Shown: positions 21,101 through 31,371 of the stretch, in pieces
How positions within the stretch are numbered: position 1 is the first letter of the stretch
Layout: each line of letters starts with the position of its first letter
Position numbers and translations under genes: made by a program
Notes under the pieces: generated by a model
Databases searched by the model: none
What the model was told of the DNA's origin: nothing
What the model saw: the letters and a program-made list of their open reading frames with translations, nothing else
Source of the DNA: Asterias rubens
Taxonomy: Eukaryota; Echinodermata; Asteroidea; Forcipulatida; Asteriidae
Direction: 5' to 3'
NCBI RefSeq assembly: GCF_902459465.1
Contig: NC_047070.1
Coordinates: forward strand, 2,108,001-2,172,000
Length of the DNA: 64,000 nucleotides

Positions 21101-23072
21101 AAAAATGTGGACAAAGAAGCTTTACCGCAATATAATGTTTTTCAGCTACGGTGTGTTCCAATGGGGATTATTCTTCCTGTGTGGACTTCGCTCTGGAGTT
21201 GCAGCGATATCTAAACAAACGAGACGATCCTTTGGAAGTAAAAATTGTCACGGTTTAATTTTATTGTATAAAATAGGCCTACAACTACATTTACATGATG
21301 TTATATTAAAAGCAGATCGTTTTGACCAGGTACCAAAGGTGACGATACTTATACAATACGCTTGTTTCATACAGGAATTGATCCATCCAAAGAAATGTTG
21401 GAGTTTGCTTTAAAAAACAATTCCTCCTCCAACATCACATACCTGCTGGAAGACGCACAGACTGTCGGTGACAATCCTGATCTGCGCGGGAAATTTGACA
21501 AAGTTCTTTGTTTCCATGTTCTCCATTGGGTTCCTGACGTCATCAAGGCACTTGGGAGCATTTGTGACTGTCTGAAACCGGGAGGGGAAGCTCTAATCAT
21601 CATGACCAACAACGATGACAACTTTTTACCCTTCAAGGCAGATCGGTTCTTGGAAGTCCATATAAAATGGGGTCAATATACAAATGTACAGATTTTTGGT
21701 TTTGTTTATTAAATGTGTTTGCCTAACAATATATATAGGCAACTCTTATCAGTATTTCGGAAAACTAAAGTGCGACATATTTCCACAATAAATTCCCGAT
21801 TTGCCCCGATCTTTACGGGCAACTTGGTTTGGGCTTTCGGAACATTAATTGGGGAACAAAATTGTGCCTTTTGATGATGGAATTTGGCACACAGTCAATC
21901 AAAATATATCATGAAAAATATACTTTTCCTCACAGCATCGCAGATGTAAGTTTTGAATAGAATAAGCAATTTTCAAACCTTTCAGAATGTCTGCTATTGC
22001 TTGTTATTCTTACTTATAGTTTTGTTTTCAAAGAGGGCCAATCTGTGACATGTGCCAAGATCATTGATTGTGGTGACATATACATGTTTTCTGATTGATT
22101 AATTGATTGATTGATTGATTGACTGATTGACTGATTGATTGATTGATTGATCAATTGAGGCACAATCACATCATTACCTGTCTATCTTAGTGTATCATTT
22201 TTTTAAAGAGTATGAAACTCATTTCTCTTGAGTGATTAACCCAATTTTATTCCTGTTCTTCCTTTGCCTCAATGTAAGATTACTTCAACGAATATCAAGT
22301 TTATACGATTTGTCTTTTAGGGCTGTAAATCTGCGATTCAATTGTGGAGTAAGTCGATTCCAGCCACTGAGGAAGTACTCCGGTCGTGTGGTTATGCAAA
22401 TGCCCATTGTGAAGTTCAGGAACACGTCATAGACCTATATGAGAAGCAAATGAAATGTAAGTCGTAACTTCTTGACTTTAAAACCTTCATTCTACATTCA
22501 TAGTTGCTTTACCTTTTTTGGTGCAAGCCTATTTCAACGTAGACTCGGTTCCAAGTGTGTGATCGTGGCTTAATAGTCGTCCTGATATTAACCGATACAT
22601 TATTTGCTGAAACAGCGCCCTCTTGTGGATCCGTCATTGGCCTCACAGTTTGCGAGTTGGATCGAGCGTGTGTTAGCATATCTGCGGTGGAATTCTGTGG
22701 CTGATGCCGTGAATTAACCACAGTCTCCGACTTGAAATCAAGTTTATGTGATTGCGAGTTAATGCAGATCGTGTGATAGCAAATCTGCGGGTGAATTCTG
22801 CGTGGCTGATGCAGATGAATAACCGCAGTCTCAGACTTGAAATCAAGTCTAATTTCAACGTTATCTGACACACTTTGTGTATTGTGTTTCGTTCGACAGT
22901 GTTTTTCAAGACGATAATGAAGCAACTTTCCAAGATTCCCGAGAATGAACGAGAGGAATGTCTGGAAGATTTGTGGGTATGGGTGCAGACTCTCTTCCAA
23001 CCATCTCTCGGTGGCAAAACTGGAAGTATCGCAGTCCCCAAATGGTTCATGGTTATGCATGCAAAGAAATGA
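18174..23072 (+). CDS. JHAMT-like SAM-dependent methyltransferase, copy B
   Basis: Exons 18174-18348, 21375-21685, 22321-22456 and 22900-23072; introns GT-AG, phases 1, 0, 1; 264 residues with no stop. Motif I is VLDVGCGTG, the acidic strand is GIDPSKEML, and the later core strands are FHVLHWVPD and LKPGGEAL. Exons 3-4 resemble copy A (same C-terminus VPKWFMVMHAKK). Exon 2 ends AAT|GTACAG rather than the AAG|GT of the others, changing a lysine to asparagine but leaving a usable donor. Intron 1 is 3.0 kb because of a 2.6 kb transposon. Same expected activity as A; substrate unknown. Confidence 0.9.
18681..18832. mobile_element. Short MITE, TAGACC...GGTCTA ends, second copy
   Basis: Close copy of 8120-8273, nested in the larger element. 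The left end is diverged (TAGACCTCATCGCAAATA); the right end CGAAAAGGTCTA is intact. Confidence 0.8.
19427..20840 (+). pseudogene. Tyrosine-recombinase-like protein, broken
   Basis: Three open pieces read in order. 19427-20137 is the N-terminal region (GYIRNKLRELGRLVIQL, PSLALKIGHSIKRCA). After a stop and frame change, 20138-20623 continues with LIIFNRRRQGEVSKM, which matches box I with its catalytic arginine. A frame change near 20590 leads to KLRKHVVTVSQ (box II) and then, after another shift near 20650, LADFMGHDLRVHREYYQLP, with the GH and nucleophile-tyrosine positions of the fold. The overall plan matches uncharacterised tyrosine-recombinase-like proteins seen in many animals (from memory). 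At least two frameshifts and a stop make this copy inactive. Confidence 0.72.
22090..22156. repeat. (GATT)n microsatellite
   Basis: Tandem GATT/GACT units in intron 2 of gene B, ending in TGATCAATTG. Confidence 0.95.
22537..22853. mobile_element. Inverted-repeat element in intron 3 of B
   Basis: Relative of 4285-4507: starts GTAGACTCGGTTCCAAG and ends CTTGAAATCAAGTCTA. The 3' half (AACCGCAGTCTC, CGACTTGAAATCAAGT) is duplicated in tandem, making it longer than the A copy. It sits in a different intron from that copy, so the two are independent insertions. Confidence 0.65.
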
Positions 23073-23161
23073 AAATAATGTGGGGGGCCTCTTTAGAGGA
23101 AAAGAATAACACTGAGTAATGGTCGACGACAAGGGTGGGATAGATCTATTAGCATATTCCA

Positions 23162-23362
23162 ATGCCCTTTTCGACTTAATACACGGCTTCGGCTTTGGAT
23201 TCAGCTTCGGCTTTGGATTTGGGGGCAGGCTCCGTTTTCTCGTCTGAAGCCCTGAGCTTCGCGTACGCAACTCGCAATATTGTCCAGACAACCACGGGGC
23301 CAAGCTACCCTGAGCCGAATCTGGAGCCGAATCTGGAGCCGAAGCCCGGGTTTCTAAAAGGC
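23162..23362. mobile_element. GGATTCGGCTTC-family MITE downstream of B
   Basis: Same family and same relative position as 6064-6480, and followed in both places by TTGTAGCTGTACATTT. Unlike the A copy it has no nested insertion, so it predates the A/B duplication and the nested element is younger. Confidence 0.7.
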
Positions 23363-23474
23363 CCCATTCAAGTTGTTGTAGCTGTACATTTTAACTCGAT
23401 TGATGCCCTGACAATATGTAATTTATGCAAGCCGTTTGTCTATAATTAAAGGCGTAGTGCCGTTGTGGCAGGAG

Positions 23475-23715
23475 ATTCTGTCCCCAACTCTGTCTGGCGG
23501 CCTGTCTATCCAGGACCTCTGGGATGGGCTAATCACTTGAACAGATTCTTGTTCAGGAAGTACGACATGGATTGTATGCAGTGCATAGAAATATGGCGCA
23601 GTGTTGAGTGTGATGCATGTTGGGACTGCGCATTAGTAAAACGTTGACGACAGTGCATGATACGTTTGCCCATCCCAGCGCCTTTGGTACAAGCAAGGCG
23701 CTGGGGACGAGCGAA
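23475..23715. mobile_element. Relative of the nested 227-bp MITE
   Basis: Shares TCTATCCAGGAC, GGGATGGGCTAATC, ATTCTTGTTCAGGAAGTACG and CGCTGGGGACGAGCGAA with 6110-6336. The left end is eroded. It is at a different site from the A copy. Confidence 0.6.
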
Positions 23716-24025
23716 TGGGTGGATATGATCCGATTTACCCAAATCTAATAGTTTTTATATTAAAGTGTGTCCGCCATACCTCAACATGGCTTATATGGAT
23801 ACCGTTAACAACGGTTTATTTCTTTGATGATGTGTTTAGTTTGAATAAAATACTGCAGACCCGTACTTAGAAGGAGATGTCGCTTTTAGTTTTATTTCTG
23901 TCTGTCTGTAAAAACTACGGCCGCTGGCTACTATAAGTTGCAGATTATTCTGCAAACAACAATCACCAAAGTCGCACTGTTCTGTATATGCAATAAAGTA
24001 CACCGAGCCTATACCCATTTATGCC

Positions 24026-24110
24026 CAATTTCATGGCTCTGCTTACCGCAGAAATCTGCGCCCGATCACCATTCCCCGCTTTGCACGGCAAGCACATAAT
24101 TTCTTCGCTG
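24026..24110. repeat. End fragment of CCCAATTTCATGGCTCTGC MITE
   Basis: Begins CCCAATTTCATGGCTCTGC; only this end is recognisable. The 152-codon ORF running over 24021-24479 is stitched from this and an F1 MITE. Confidence 0.6.
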
Positions 24111-24344
24111 TGCAGGTATCGCGACGGGGTGGGATTGAGGGATTATGATCTGAGCGAGGGTTCAGAGAAAGTTGCTGCATTTGATTGTTTTGGAATTGAA
24201 TATGTTTTGGTTTGGGATTACTTATACCAATTTTTATTTGCAAATTTATTGGTAACTTGTTTGTTTGCTTACATCATAATTATACGGAGCCCGTCTGAAA
24301 TGTGTTGGGAATTGAAACACAATGGAAATAGCTTAAAGGCACTG

Positions 24345-24632
24345 ATGGACACCTTAGTTAACTGTCAAAGACCAGTCTTTCTAGCCTGGTATATCGAGAG
24401 AATAATGGAAGAAAAAACACCCTGTCGCATAAGTCAGCCGAGGTCTCGAATTCAATTCAAATATTTGAGGGAGAAATAACCTTTTTTTTCTTTTTCGAAA
24501 GCTACGTTATTTCAGAGAGAGCAATATCTTACAATGTTTTATATATAGCTCTCCATTTCTCGTTACCAGGAAAGTTGTTGCTAACAACTAATTTGAGAAA
24601 CTACCAAGTGTCGAGTGCCTTTCATAATTGAA
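24345..24632. mobile_element. F1 MITE, diverged
   Basis: Forward orientation. Recognisable by AACTGTCAAAGACCAGTCTT, GAAAAAACACCCT and CTCGTTACCAGG; the right end CAAGTGTCGAGTGCCTTT is eroded. Confidence 0.65.
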
Positions 24633-24711
24633 ACAGATTTGTGAACATTCACCCGAGTGGGCCCCAAAGAAAATACTAATGTTGCCAAACACAGGACATG
24701 GGAAGGTTAAG

Positions 24712-26312
24712 GCTATTGGTAATTATTCAAAATAATTGTTCGCGTAAAACCTTATAACTTGGTAACGAGTAATGGGGAGAGGTTGATGGTATAAACCACT
24801 GTGAGAAACAGCTCCCTCTGAAGTTACATAGTTTTTGATATAGAAGTATATGTAGGGACCGCCCCCTTGTAAGATAAAAATATAAGTAGTTTATTTTCAC
24901 CCCCCTAAAAATTTAAGAGCCTTCACACTAACCCACCAGTTTATCAACAGCCTAATGCTGGACCCCCCAGTGAGGAACAGCAGGTAGGGGAGTGATGTGG
25001 TTTTGTGTGTGGCCCACAGCCAGTCATATTCTGGATGACTGTGAGTGAGGAGACACAATAAAATTATGATCACTCCATAACTGGCTGTTTCATCCTTATT
25101 TTCAGGTATGTGGATTTCTGTTATACTTTAATTAAAAGTTCACAGTACATAGCTCAGTTTAGCATCATTTTAGTCATTTTAATCTAATAGTAAAAGAGAT
25201 ATTTCTATTCAAAGTTGTTCCAAGACTTTCACTTTAGGTCCATTGTTTTAAGCCCTATAGGTTTTGCTAAAAAGGTGGTCTAGAAAGTTCCATTAAGTAA
25301 TAGTTTTCTAAAGTTAATGTTTTGTTCCCTATTGATATTTTGATTAATTGATTTGGGTATGTGAAACCCCATAGATGATTGATTTAGGCTAAATTTGTGT
25401 TCATTGACTTTTCCATTTACTTGCAATTGGTGAGGAAAAGTCACGATAGTTTTGTAGATAAATACACTTTGGTAGTATCCATTGACTATAGCCACATACA
25501 TGTATGGGTATAGCTAGGGCACACTTTGAGTCCACCCGCATTGGGTAATGCACCAGGCTGGACAAGGGCTAGATATAGTCTGAGTGGCACCGCAACAGAT
25601 GGTTTGGTAATCAGTGCTATGCCCTAAGGCTATGGTCAGGGTAGGCCAGAGAGGTTTCCATAGGAACAGGCTGGCCAAGGACAAGTGGATTGTCTTATGT
25701 TTTTCTTAATCTATCCAATTCTTTGTTTTTCTTTAGTCAAACCACCTTATGTTTTTCTTTGTGTCGGTTTATGACCAACAGTAGCAAAACTGAGAGTGTT
25801 TACATGATATGTGCTGCAGAGCTTGTGTGAATGATTGTTTATCACAACAAGTGGAGTCAAGTTGTTTTGACTTACATAAAGGTGTTTCCCCAAACTGTCT
25901 TGTAGATTAGAGTTTTAAGTTGTAGATAGCTTTTGTATTGGGTTTAAGTTGTTATAATGTAGTTATAAGTCATATTCTGGATGACTGTGAGTGAGGAGAC
26001 ACAATAAAATTATGATCACTCCATAACTGGCTGTTTCATCCTTATTTTCAGAACCCTCCCGCCCCCTTCGCCTGGGCCCGGGGTCTACATATAGTTCCAC
26101 GAATTTGATTTCGAGACCTCAGAATTAGATGTTGAGGTCTCGAAATCAAGCATTTGAAAGCACACAAGTTCGTGTGACTAGTTTTTTTCTGTTTTTCTTT
26201 CATTATTATCTCGCAACTTCGACGACCAATGGGTTCAAATTCTCACAGGTTTGTTATTACGCATATGTTGAGGTAGGCCTTCACAAAGTGAGAAGACTGG
26301 TCTTTGACAAGT
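24712..26312. mobile_element. F1 MITE split by a 1.24 kb insertion
   Basis: Left part 24712-24853 (GGTAATTATTCAAAATAATT ... GAAGTTACATAGTTTTTGATA). Right part 26095-26312 (CCACGAATTTGATTTCGAG ... GAGAAGACTGGTCTTTGAC). The join corresponds to the middle of other F1 copies. Confidence 0.8.
24854..26094. mobile_element. LTR-like insertion with identical 84-bp direct repeats
   Basis: Starts TGTAGGGACCG and ends GGTCTACA, with TATA on each side as a likely 4-bp target duplication. Two identical 84-bp segments lie at 25022-25105 and 25968-26051 (both begin AGTCATATTCTGGATGAC and end CCTTATTTTCAG). TG...CA ends plus direct repeats suit a small LTR element (TRIM-like), but the sequences outside the repeats differ between the two sides, and there is no coding region. 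Confidence 0.55.
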
Positions 26313-26319
26313 TTATTTA

Positions 26320-26770
26320 ATGAACTATAACATCTGTAGATTTCATGTGGGGCTTCACTCGTACCTATAGAAGATCAATCTCCTACTACTAGCCTGGACA
26401 TCTGACGTCACACTTTGGAGCTCGTTAATTACGCCAGAGAGTGGCCTCTAGCGAGGTAAACACCTGGTCATGGTCACCCTTTCACTACATTTATTTCACA
26501 CGCAGTCAAATCCTACATAAGGTACATAAGGAGTAGATCTCACAATTCAAACTTAGTCCCACACCTTGCATAACTTACTGCATGTTTCAATCAGCGCTTT
26601 GTTCGCTTGGTGTATAAAGCGCTATAAAAATATTGATTATTATTATAACAACATTCTCAAGGGATATTCGACTGTTATTTTCAACATGACAACATTTTGT
26701 ACAATGCATGTACTTTACACACTGCACGTGTGCATGCAGACGACCGAAAAATAATTACCTTTCTTATTAC
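26320..26770. repeat. Downstream flank shared with copy A
   Basis: Matches 7627-8020 in order (see there). Supports a duplicated unit that includes 3' flank and an F1 element. Confidence 0.6.
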
Positions 26771-26879
26771 CACATACGACACAGGAACACTTTGGTTTGA
26801 TCAACAGAGTGGCCTGAGCAGCCTTTTATTTGTTTATGCTGCAATGAGCTAAGCAGACCAGTAAGCTGAACTGATTCCC

Positions 26880-27065
26880 GGTAGTCGCATCACCCGTGAA
26901 ATCAAAAGTAATAAATAAAGCAATTAAAGCCAAACTGATTTCCGGCAGTTGCATAAATCCGCGAAATCAACAACAGTAAATCAACCCATAGCAAAACTGA
27001 CCTCCGGCCGTAGCTAAATCCGCGAGGTCGCCAAAACTACTACTGCATACAGGTTTCCGGACGAG
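26880..27065. repeat. Degenerate ~65-bp tandem repeat
   Basis: Three to four diverged units with ACTGATTTCCGGCAG-like and ATCCGCGAAATCA-like blocks. Origin unknown. Confidence 0.55.
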
Positions 27066-27554
27066 GCTGTACCGTGAAACCAAAAGGGTTAAAATAAAAG
27101 GTTTGCAAAGGAACTTGAAATTAAAGCAAATATAGCACAGTTAAATAAACAGCACATATTGTTCCACGGTTGTTGGCAAATTAAGCCAAAGCGCCTAAAA
27201 TACGGTTCATCAACGCAGAATACCTTAGTTATAAAAGTAGCAAATTATAACAGCTGAATGAATATACCTGAGGACTATTGAGGTGTAAACAATGAAATAC
27301 CGCCACACGGTCATCGCGATGACCGCCGCCAAAATAGCCTCAAGATTAATTCAGTTGGGTATAACTTTTATGGAAATAAAGTGCGAAGTGCATCATTAAA
27401 ATTAGAAATCAAGAAATGACAAGCTGTGTTAGAAAGGTGGATGCCGTCGTGGATAAATAATTCACGATTCGACCACACTATTTGAGGATGGTTAATCAAA
27501 CCACCGGGCGAAAACTGAATTGCACATGTCAACTGAATTGCACATGTCAACATA

Positions 27555-27638
27555 TAGTCTGTGTTTTGATTGGTCCGAGGTGACGTTTGTCAGCTGCACC
27601 CACATCACCTCAGACCAATTAAAACACAGATATGTAAA
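27555..27638. repeat. Small palindromic MITE
   Basis: CTGTGTTTTGATTGGTC and GACCAATTAAAACACAGA form an 80-bp palindrome. One arm recurs at about 42263-42300 next to a GTGACGT motif. Confidence 0.7.
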
Positions 27639-27703
27639 TGTATAGAGCCCCTCCAAGAAAACAGTATAGTATTGTGATGTGAATAATAAATAACGTGATG
27701 TGA

Positions 27704-27734
27704 GTAATAAATTGAAATTGAAATTGAAATTGAA
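27704..27734. repeat. (AAATTG)n microsatellite
   Basis: Five hexanucleotide units. Confidence 0.9.
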
Positions 27735-28014
27735 TGTATTACCCCTCTGTGTAAAACGATATTGCCCAAAGACACCAGAGTGCCGCATATTGAGTGTTTC
27801 TGTACACTTTCATATAATTTGGGATGGCGATAAGACTCTACTAAAAAAAACTGCTTCATTCTTTCGTCTTTGCCCCTTACAGGTATGTACTACACACAGA
27901 GGAAAGATTACACAACTTGTGTAAAATATTACCTGTTTTAGATGTAGTGGGCGAACACCATAACTATTAGGTAAAACTTTACCCAACAGGCGTTGGGTAA
28001 TATCTTGCTTAATA

Positions 28015-28265
28015 GCTGTGTAAAAGTTTACATAAATATTGGGTAGTTTTCTTTACTGAATTGTTGGGTAAACCCACTCATGTAAAATATTACTTAATTG
28101 TGACGTAAGACTTTACCGCTTTACAATGTAAATAGTTGTGTAAAACTTTACATCAATATTGGGTATTTTTTTTTACTGAATTGCTGGGTATAAATCCACT
28201 CATGTAAAATAATTACTCAATTTTGAAGTATAGATTTTACCGATTTTTAATGTAAACTGTGTGCC
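28015..28265. repeat. Tandem duplication, ~121-bp unit
   Basis: Two units, each with GTGTAAAA(G/C)TTTACAT, AATATTGGGTA, ACTGAATTG(T/C)TGGGTA and CACTCATGTAAAAT. Part of a larger AT-rich repeat from about 27.88 kb. Confidence 0.7.
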
Positions 28266-28683
28266 TTTAAAACTGGTAATAATATACACAATGCTTGTGT
28301 TGAATACTAGCAAAGTGTTATTTCATGGAGTTTAGGGCTGTAATAAATGGACACATCATAAATACTGAGACTTGGCGACTACAACATGAATTTCAAGATA
28401 ACAACTTTTTAATAAAAATTTAATGGTAATAATATTAACAATCCAAAACATCACATGTGCAAAATGGGGTTTTCTGTATGTTTCATAATCAGTCAACAAT
28501 TTCAGTGAATTTAAAAAATTACAAAAAATCTACCTAATTGGCAAGGTCAGAATAAATACTTCCAGGCTAACACAGTTTAAACTGTAAGGTTGTTCCATAA
28601 ATCAAAACTATCACAACTATCACATCTCTTATGATTTTGATACTTTATTGCAAACAATTTGTGCAAGAACTTCTTTAACTACA

Positions 28684-29607
28684 ATGCTTCTGGAATGGTC
28701 AAATTACATTAATTGGCAAGGTCAGAATAAATACTTCCAGGCTAACACAGCTTAAAGAAGAACTCCAAGGTCAAATTCAATTTTGGGTTTGAACAATTTG
28801 TATGGGGAATTATTGGTTTATCCTAATTGTCGCTAAGCAATCAAAACGGTGTTGAATTTGACATTTTGACAAATTTGACAAAAACTGGAAGGGTATTGAA
28901 TACAAATTTGAATTTGACCTTTGAGTTCCTATTTAAACTGTAAGGTTGTTCCATTAATCCAAACTATCACAACTATCACATCTCTTATGATTTTGATACG
29001 TATTTGCAAACATTTTGTGCAAGAACTTTCACTGCACCACCCGAGTTTCTGAAAACCAATTTTTCAAGATTCTTGCAGTAAACAACTGGAATCGTAGTTC
29101 AATTTTTAACAGATAGCTTAATATTTATGCACAATTTTTTACCCTTTTGGTAATGTTTGTATAAAAGTACAAGCTCCCATTGGGAACAATAATCAGCTCT
29201 CGAATATTTTTTTGTAAGGATAAAATGGACACAATGGTTTTCAGAAACTCGGGTGGTGCAGTGAAAGTTCTTGCACAAAATGTTTGCAAATACGTATCAA
29301 AATCATAAGAGATGTGATAGTTGTGGTAGTTTGGATTTATGGAACAACCTTACAGTTTAAATAGGAACTCAAAGGTCAAATTCAAATTTGTATTCAACAC
29401 CCTTCCAGTTTTGTCAAATTTGTCAAAATATCAAATTCAACGCCGTTTTGATTGCTTAGCGACAATGAGGATAAACCAATAATTCCCCATACAAATTGTT
29501 CAAACCCAAAATTGAATTTTTACCTTGGAGTTCTTCTTTAAGCTGTGTTAGCCTGGAAGTATTTATTCTGACCTTGCCAATTAATGTAATTTGACCATTC
29601 CAGAAGC
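28684..29607. mobile_element. Large foldback with ~380-bp arms
   Basis: Left arm about 28684-29065 and right arm about 29228-29607 are reverse complements (AATTGGCAAGGTCAGAATAA outermost; AGAAACTCGGGTGGTGCAGT innermost). A shortened direct copy of part of the arm also lies at 28534-28683. No coding region. Confidence 0.85.
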
Positions 29608-29839
29608 TTTTACAACCAGTTCAGTAAAATTTGCATAATATGTGTTTAAAGTTGCTAAGTTATGTAAACTATTAGTTTTACTAACTATTTGAGTAGTTTT
29701 TTATTTACACAAACATTTTGTTTAAATTTTTCATTAATTTTTACTTATGTTAAGTATTTTTTCACTTAACACATTTAACATAACTTTTTTACCATTCTTT
29801 TTCTGAGTGTAACTTTTCTTTACTTAAAGGATTTGTGTA

Positions 29840-30118
29840 CAAAACACAATGTCCACAGATTTACATTAAACTTACACCGTTTGAAGATAATGATAGTTAA
29901 AATCGTACCTTAAAATATTAGATGCTCAGGTTCTGTAGTTTTGTAGAAATGAGTAAAATATACGTTTTTACAAGCTCAAATAATTTTTGGCTCATGTTCA
30001 CTGAGACGAAAATTATTTTCATGACATTGTTTTACTCATTTTCTCAAAAACTACAGCACTACTAACAGTGTAACAAACGGTGTAAGTTTAATGTAAATCT
30101 GTAGACATTGTGCTTTTT
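29840..30118. mobile_element. CCACAGATTTACA foldback MITE
   Basis: Ends CACAATGTCCACAGATTTAC and its inverse near 30092-30112. Inner arms hold GTTTGAAGATAATGATAG and CTCAAAAACTACAGCAC. Relatives: 4008-4170, 35035-35165, 38060-38282, 43318-43425. Confidence 0.75.
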
Positions 30119-30524
30119 TCCTACAATAAGTACATAGACCCCTTAAAATAGGTACAAAATCTGTACTTCAATGTTCACATTGATTTTACTTAAAGATGAG
30201 TTTAAAGTATACTTTATCCTCTGGAGTTATCACTTATTCTTGAGGTATAAAATGAGTTACATCCACAGCTGTTTTTTTTTATTATAAGCTTTATTTTTGT
30301 GTAGTTTTGAACCCATGTGGCATTTTGCGTTCTGGAGATATTACTGATATTTGCATATTCATATTTAACAATTTAATGAAAGATGCCTTCAGAGATACAG
30401 GTCCTTAAGGAAATTACAAATTGATACAAAAGCCTTTGTGTTTTCAACTTAAAAAAAAAGAAAGGATATTAATTCTGTACAACTCGGGACAACTTGTTTC
30501 CGAGAATCAGTAATTTGGTTTACT

Positions 30525-30870
30525 TCTGTTGTCCCTGACCCGCTTAGTATTGTTTGGTAGTTTGAGTAGTTTTCTTGTGTCCTCCCCCAGATTAACTTCT
30601 TTTATTTGCATGCTCCCCTCATACACCCATTTTTCACTGTTCTCTCTATTTGCCCTCACGTCACCATTTTTTTCCCTCTCTTTTTTGATTTCTATATTTA
30701 TCTATTTATTTAATTATTTTCTTTTCTGTTTATTTGTTAACTTATTTATTTATTTATTTATTTAATTACTTTATTTAATTACTTTTTATTACTTTTTATT
30801 TCTTGCTTGTTTGTTTACTTACTTGTTTTTTTTTGTTTTTTTATTCACTTAATTATTTTTTGAATTATTT
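30525..30870. repeat. Pyrimidine/AT-rich low-complexity tract
   Basis: TTTATT-type repeats dominate from about 30680. The ORF here translates to Phe/Leu/Ile-rich sequence typical of such tracts. Confidence 0.8.
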
Positions 30871-31371
30871 ATTGATTGTCGGAGCAAAGAAATTCCTTGA
30901 ACTATGCGTCAAAGTTACCAGAGGGGGAACATTGATAAAAAAAAAAAAAGGTTTAAAGGATGGTTACAGAATTGGCAAGAAACGAAAATCGTGATGATCA
31001 CAGATTTACATAAAACAAACACGTTCTAATGATGATGGTAGTAGACAATACCCCTTGAAATATTTCTGTCTGATGAGACTGAAATAATCTAATTTCACGT
31101 TTGAGGTTTATCGCTCAGTGAGCGTTTTATTCATTTTTGTTTGGGCATCGATGCTATGCAAAATTTGTAATCGCTTTTTACTATTCTCTCGTGACCTAGA
31201 TGGCCCATCGATCTCAAACTTCGACAGGTTTTTAAGTTAATGTATAGGGTGGATTACATAAAGTGTTCAACACTGTCAGCAACTGTTTTGTTAGCAAAAA
31301 AAAAATTTTTTGTAATATTCAGTGTGCAGTGTGTGTGTGTGTTTTTTTTTTCCATTTTTTTGCAGACCAAG

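Noticed and set aside
22509-23303. 264-codon minus-strand ORF
   Set aside because: It is antisense to exon 4 of gene B and to an intronic MITE; the plus-strand exon with splice sites explains the sequence.
24021-24479. 152-codon ORF that looks like a membrane protein
   Set aside because: Stitched together from two MITE pieces; the hydrophobic stretch is AT-rich spacer.
30529-30994. Phe/Leu-rich ORFs suggesting a small membrane protein
   Set aside because: Low-complexity TTTATT repeats give such translations by chance.
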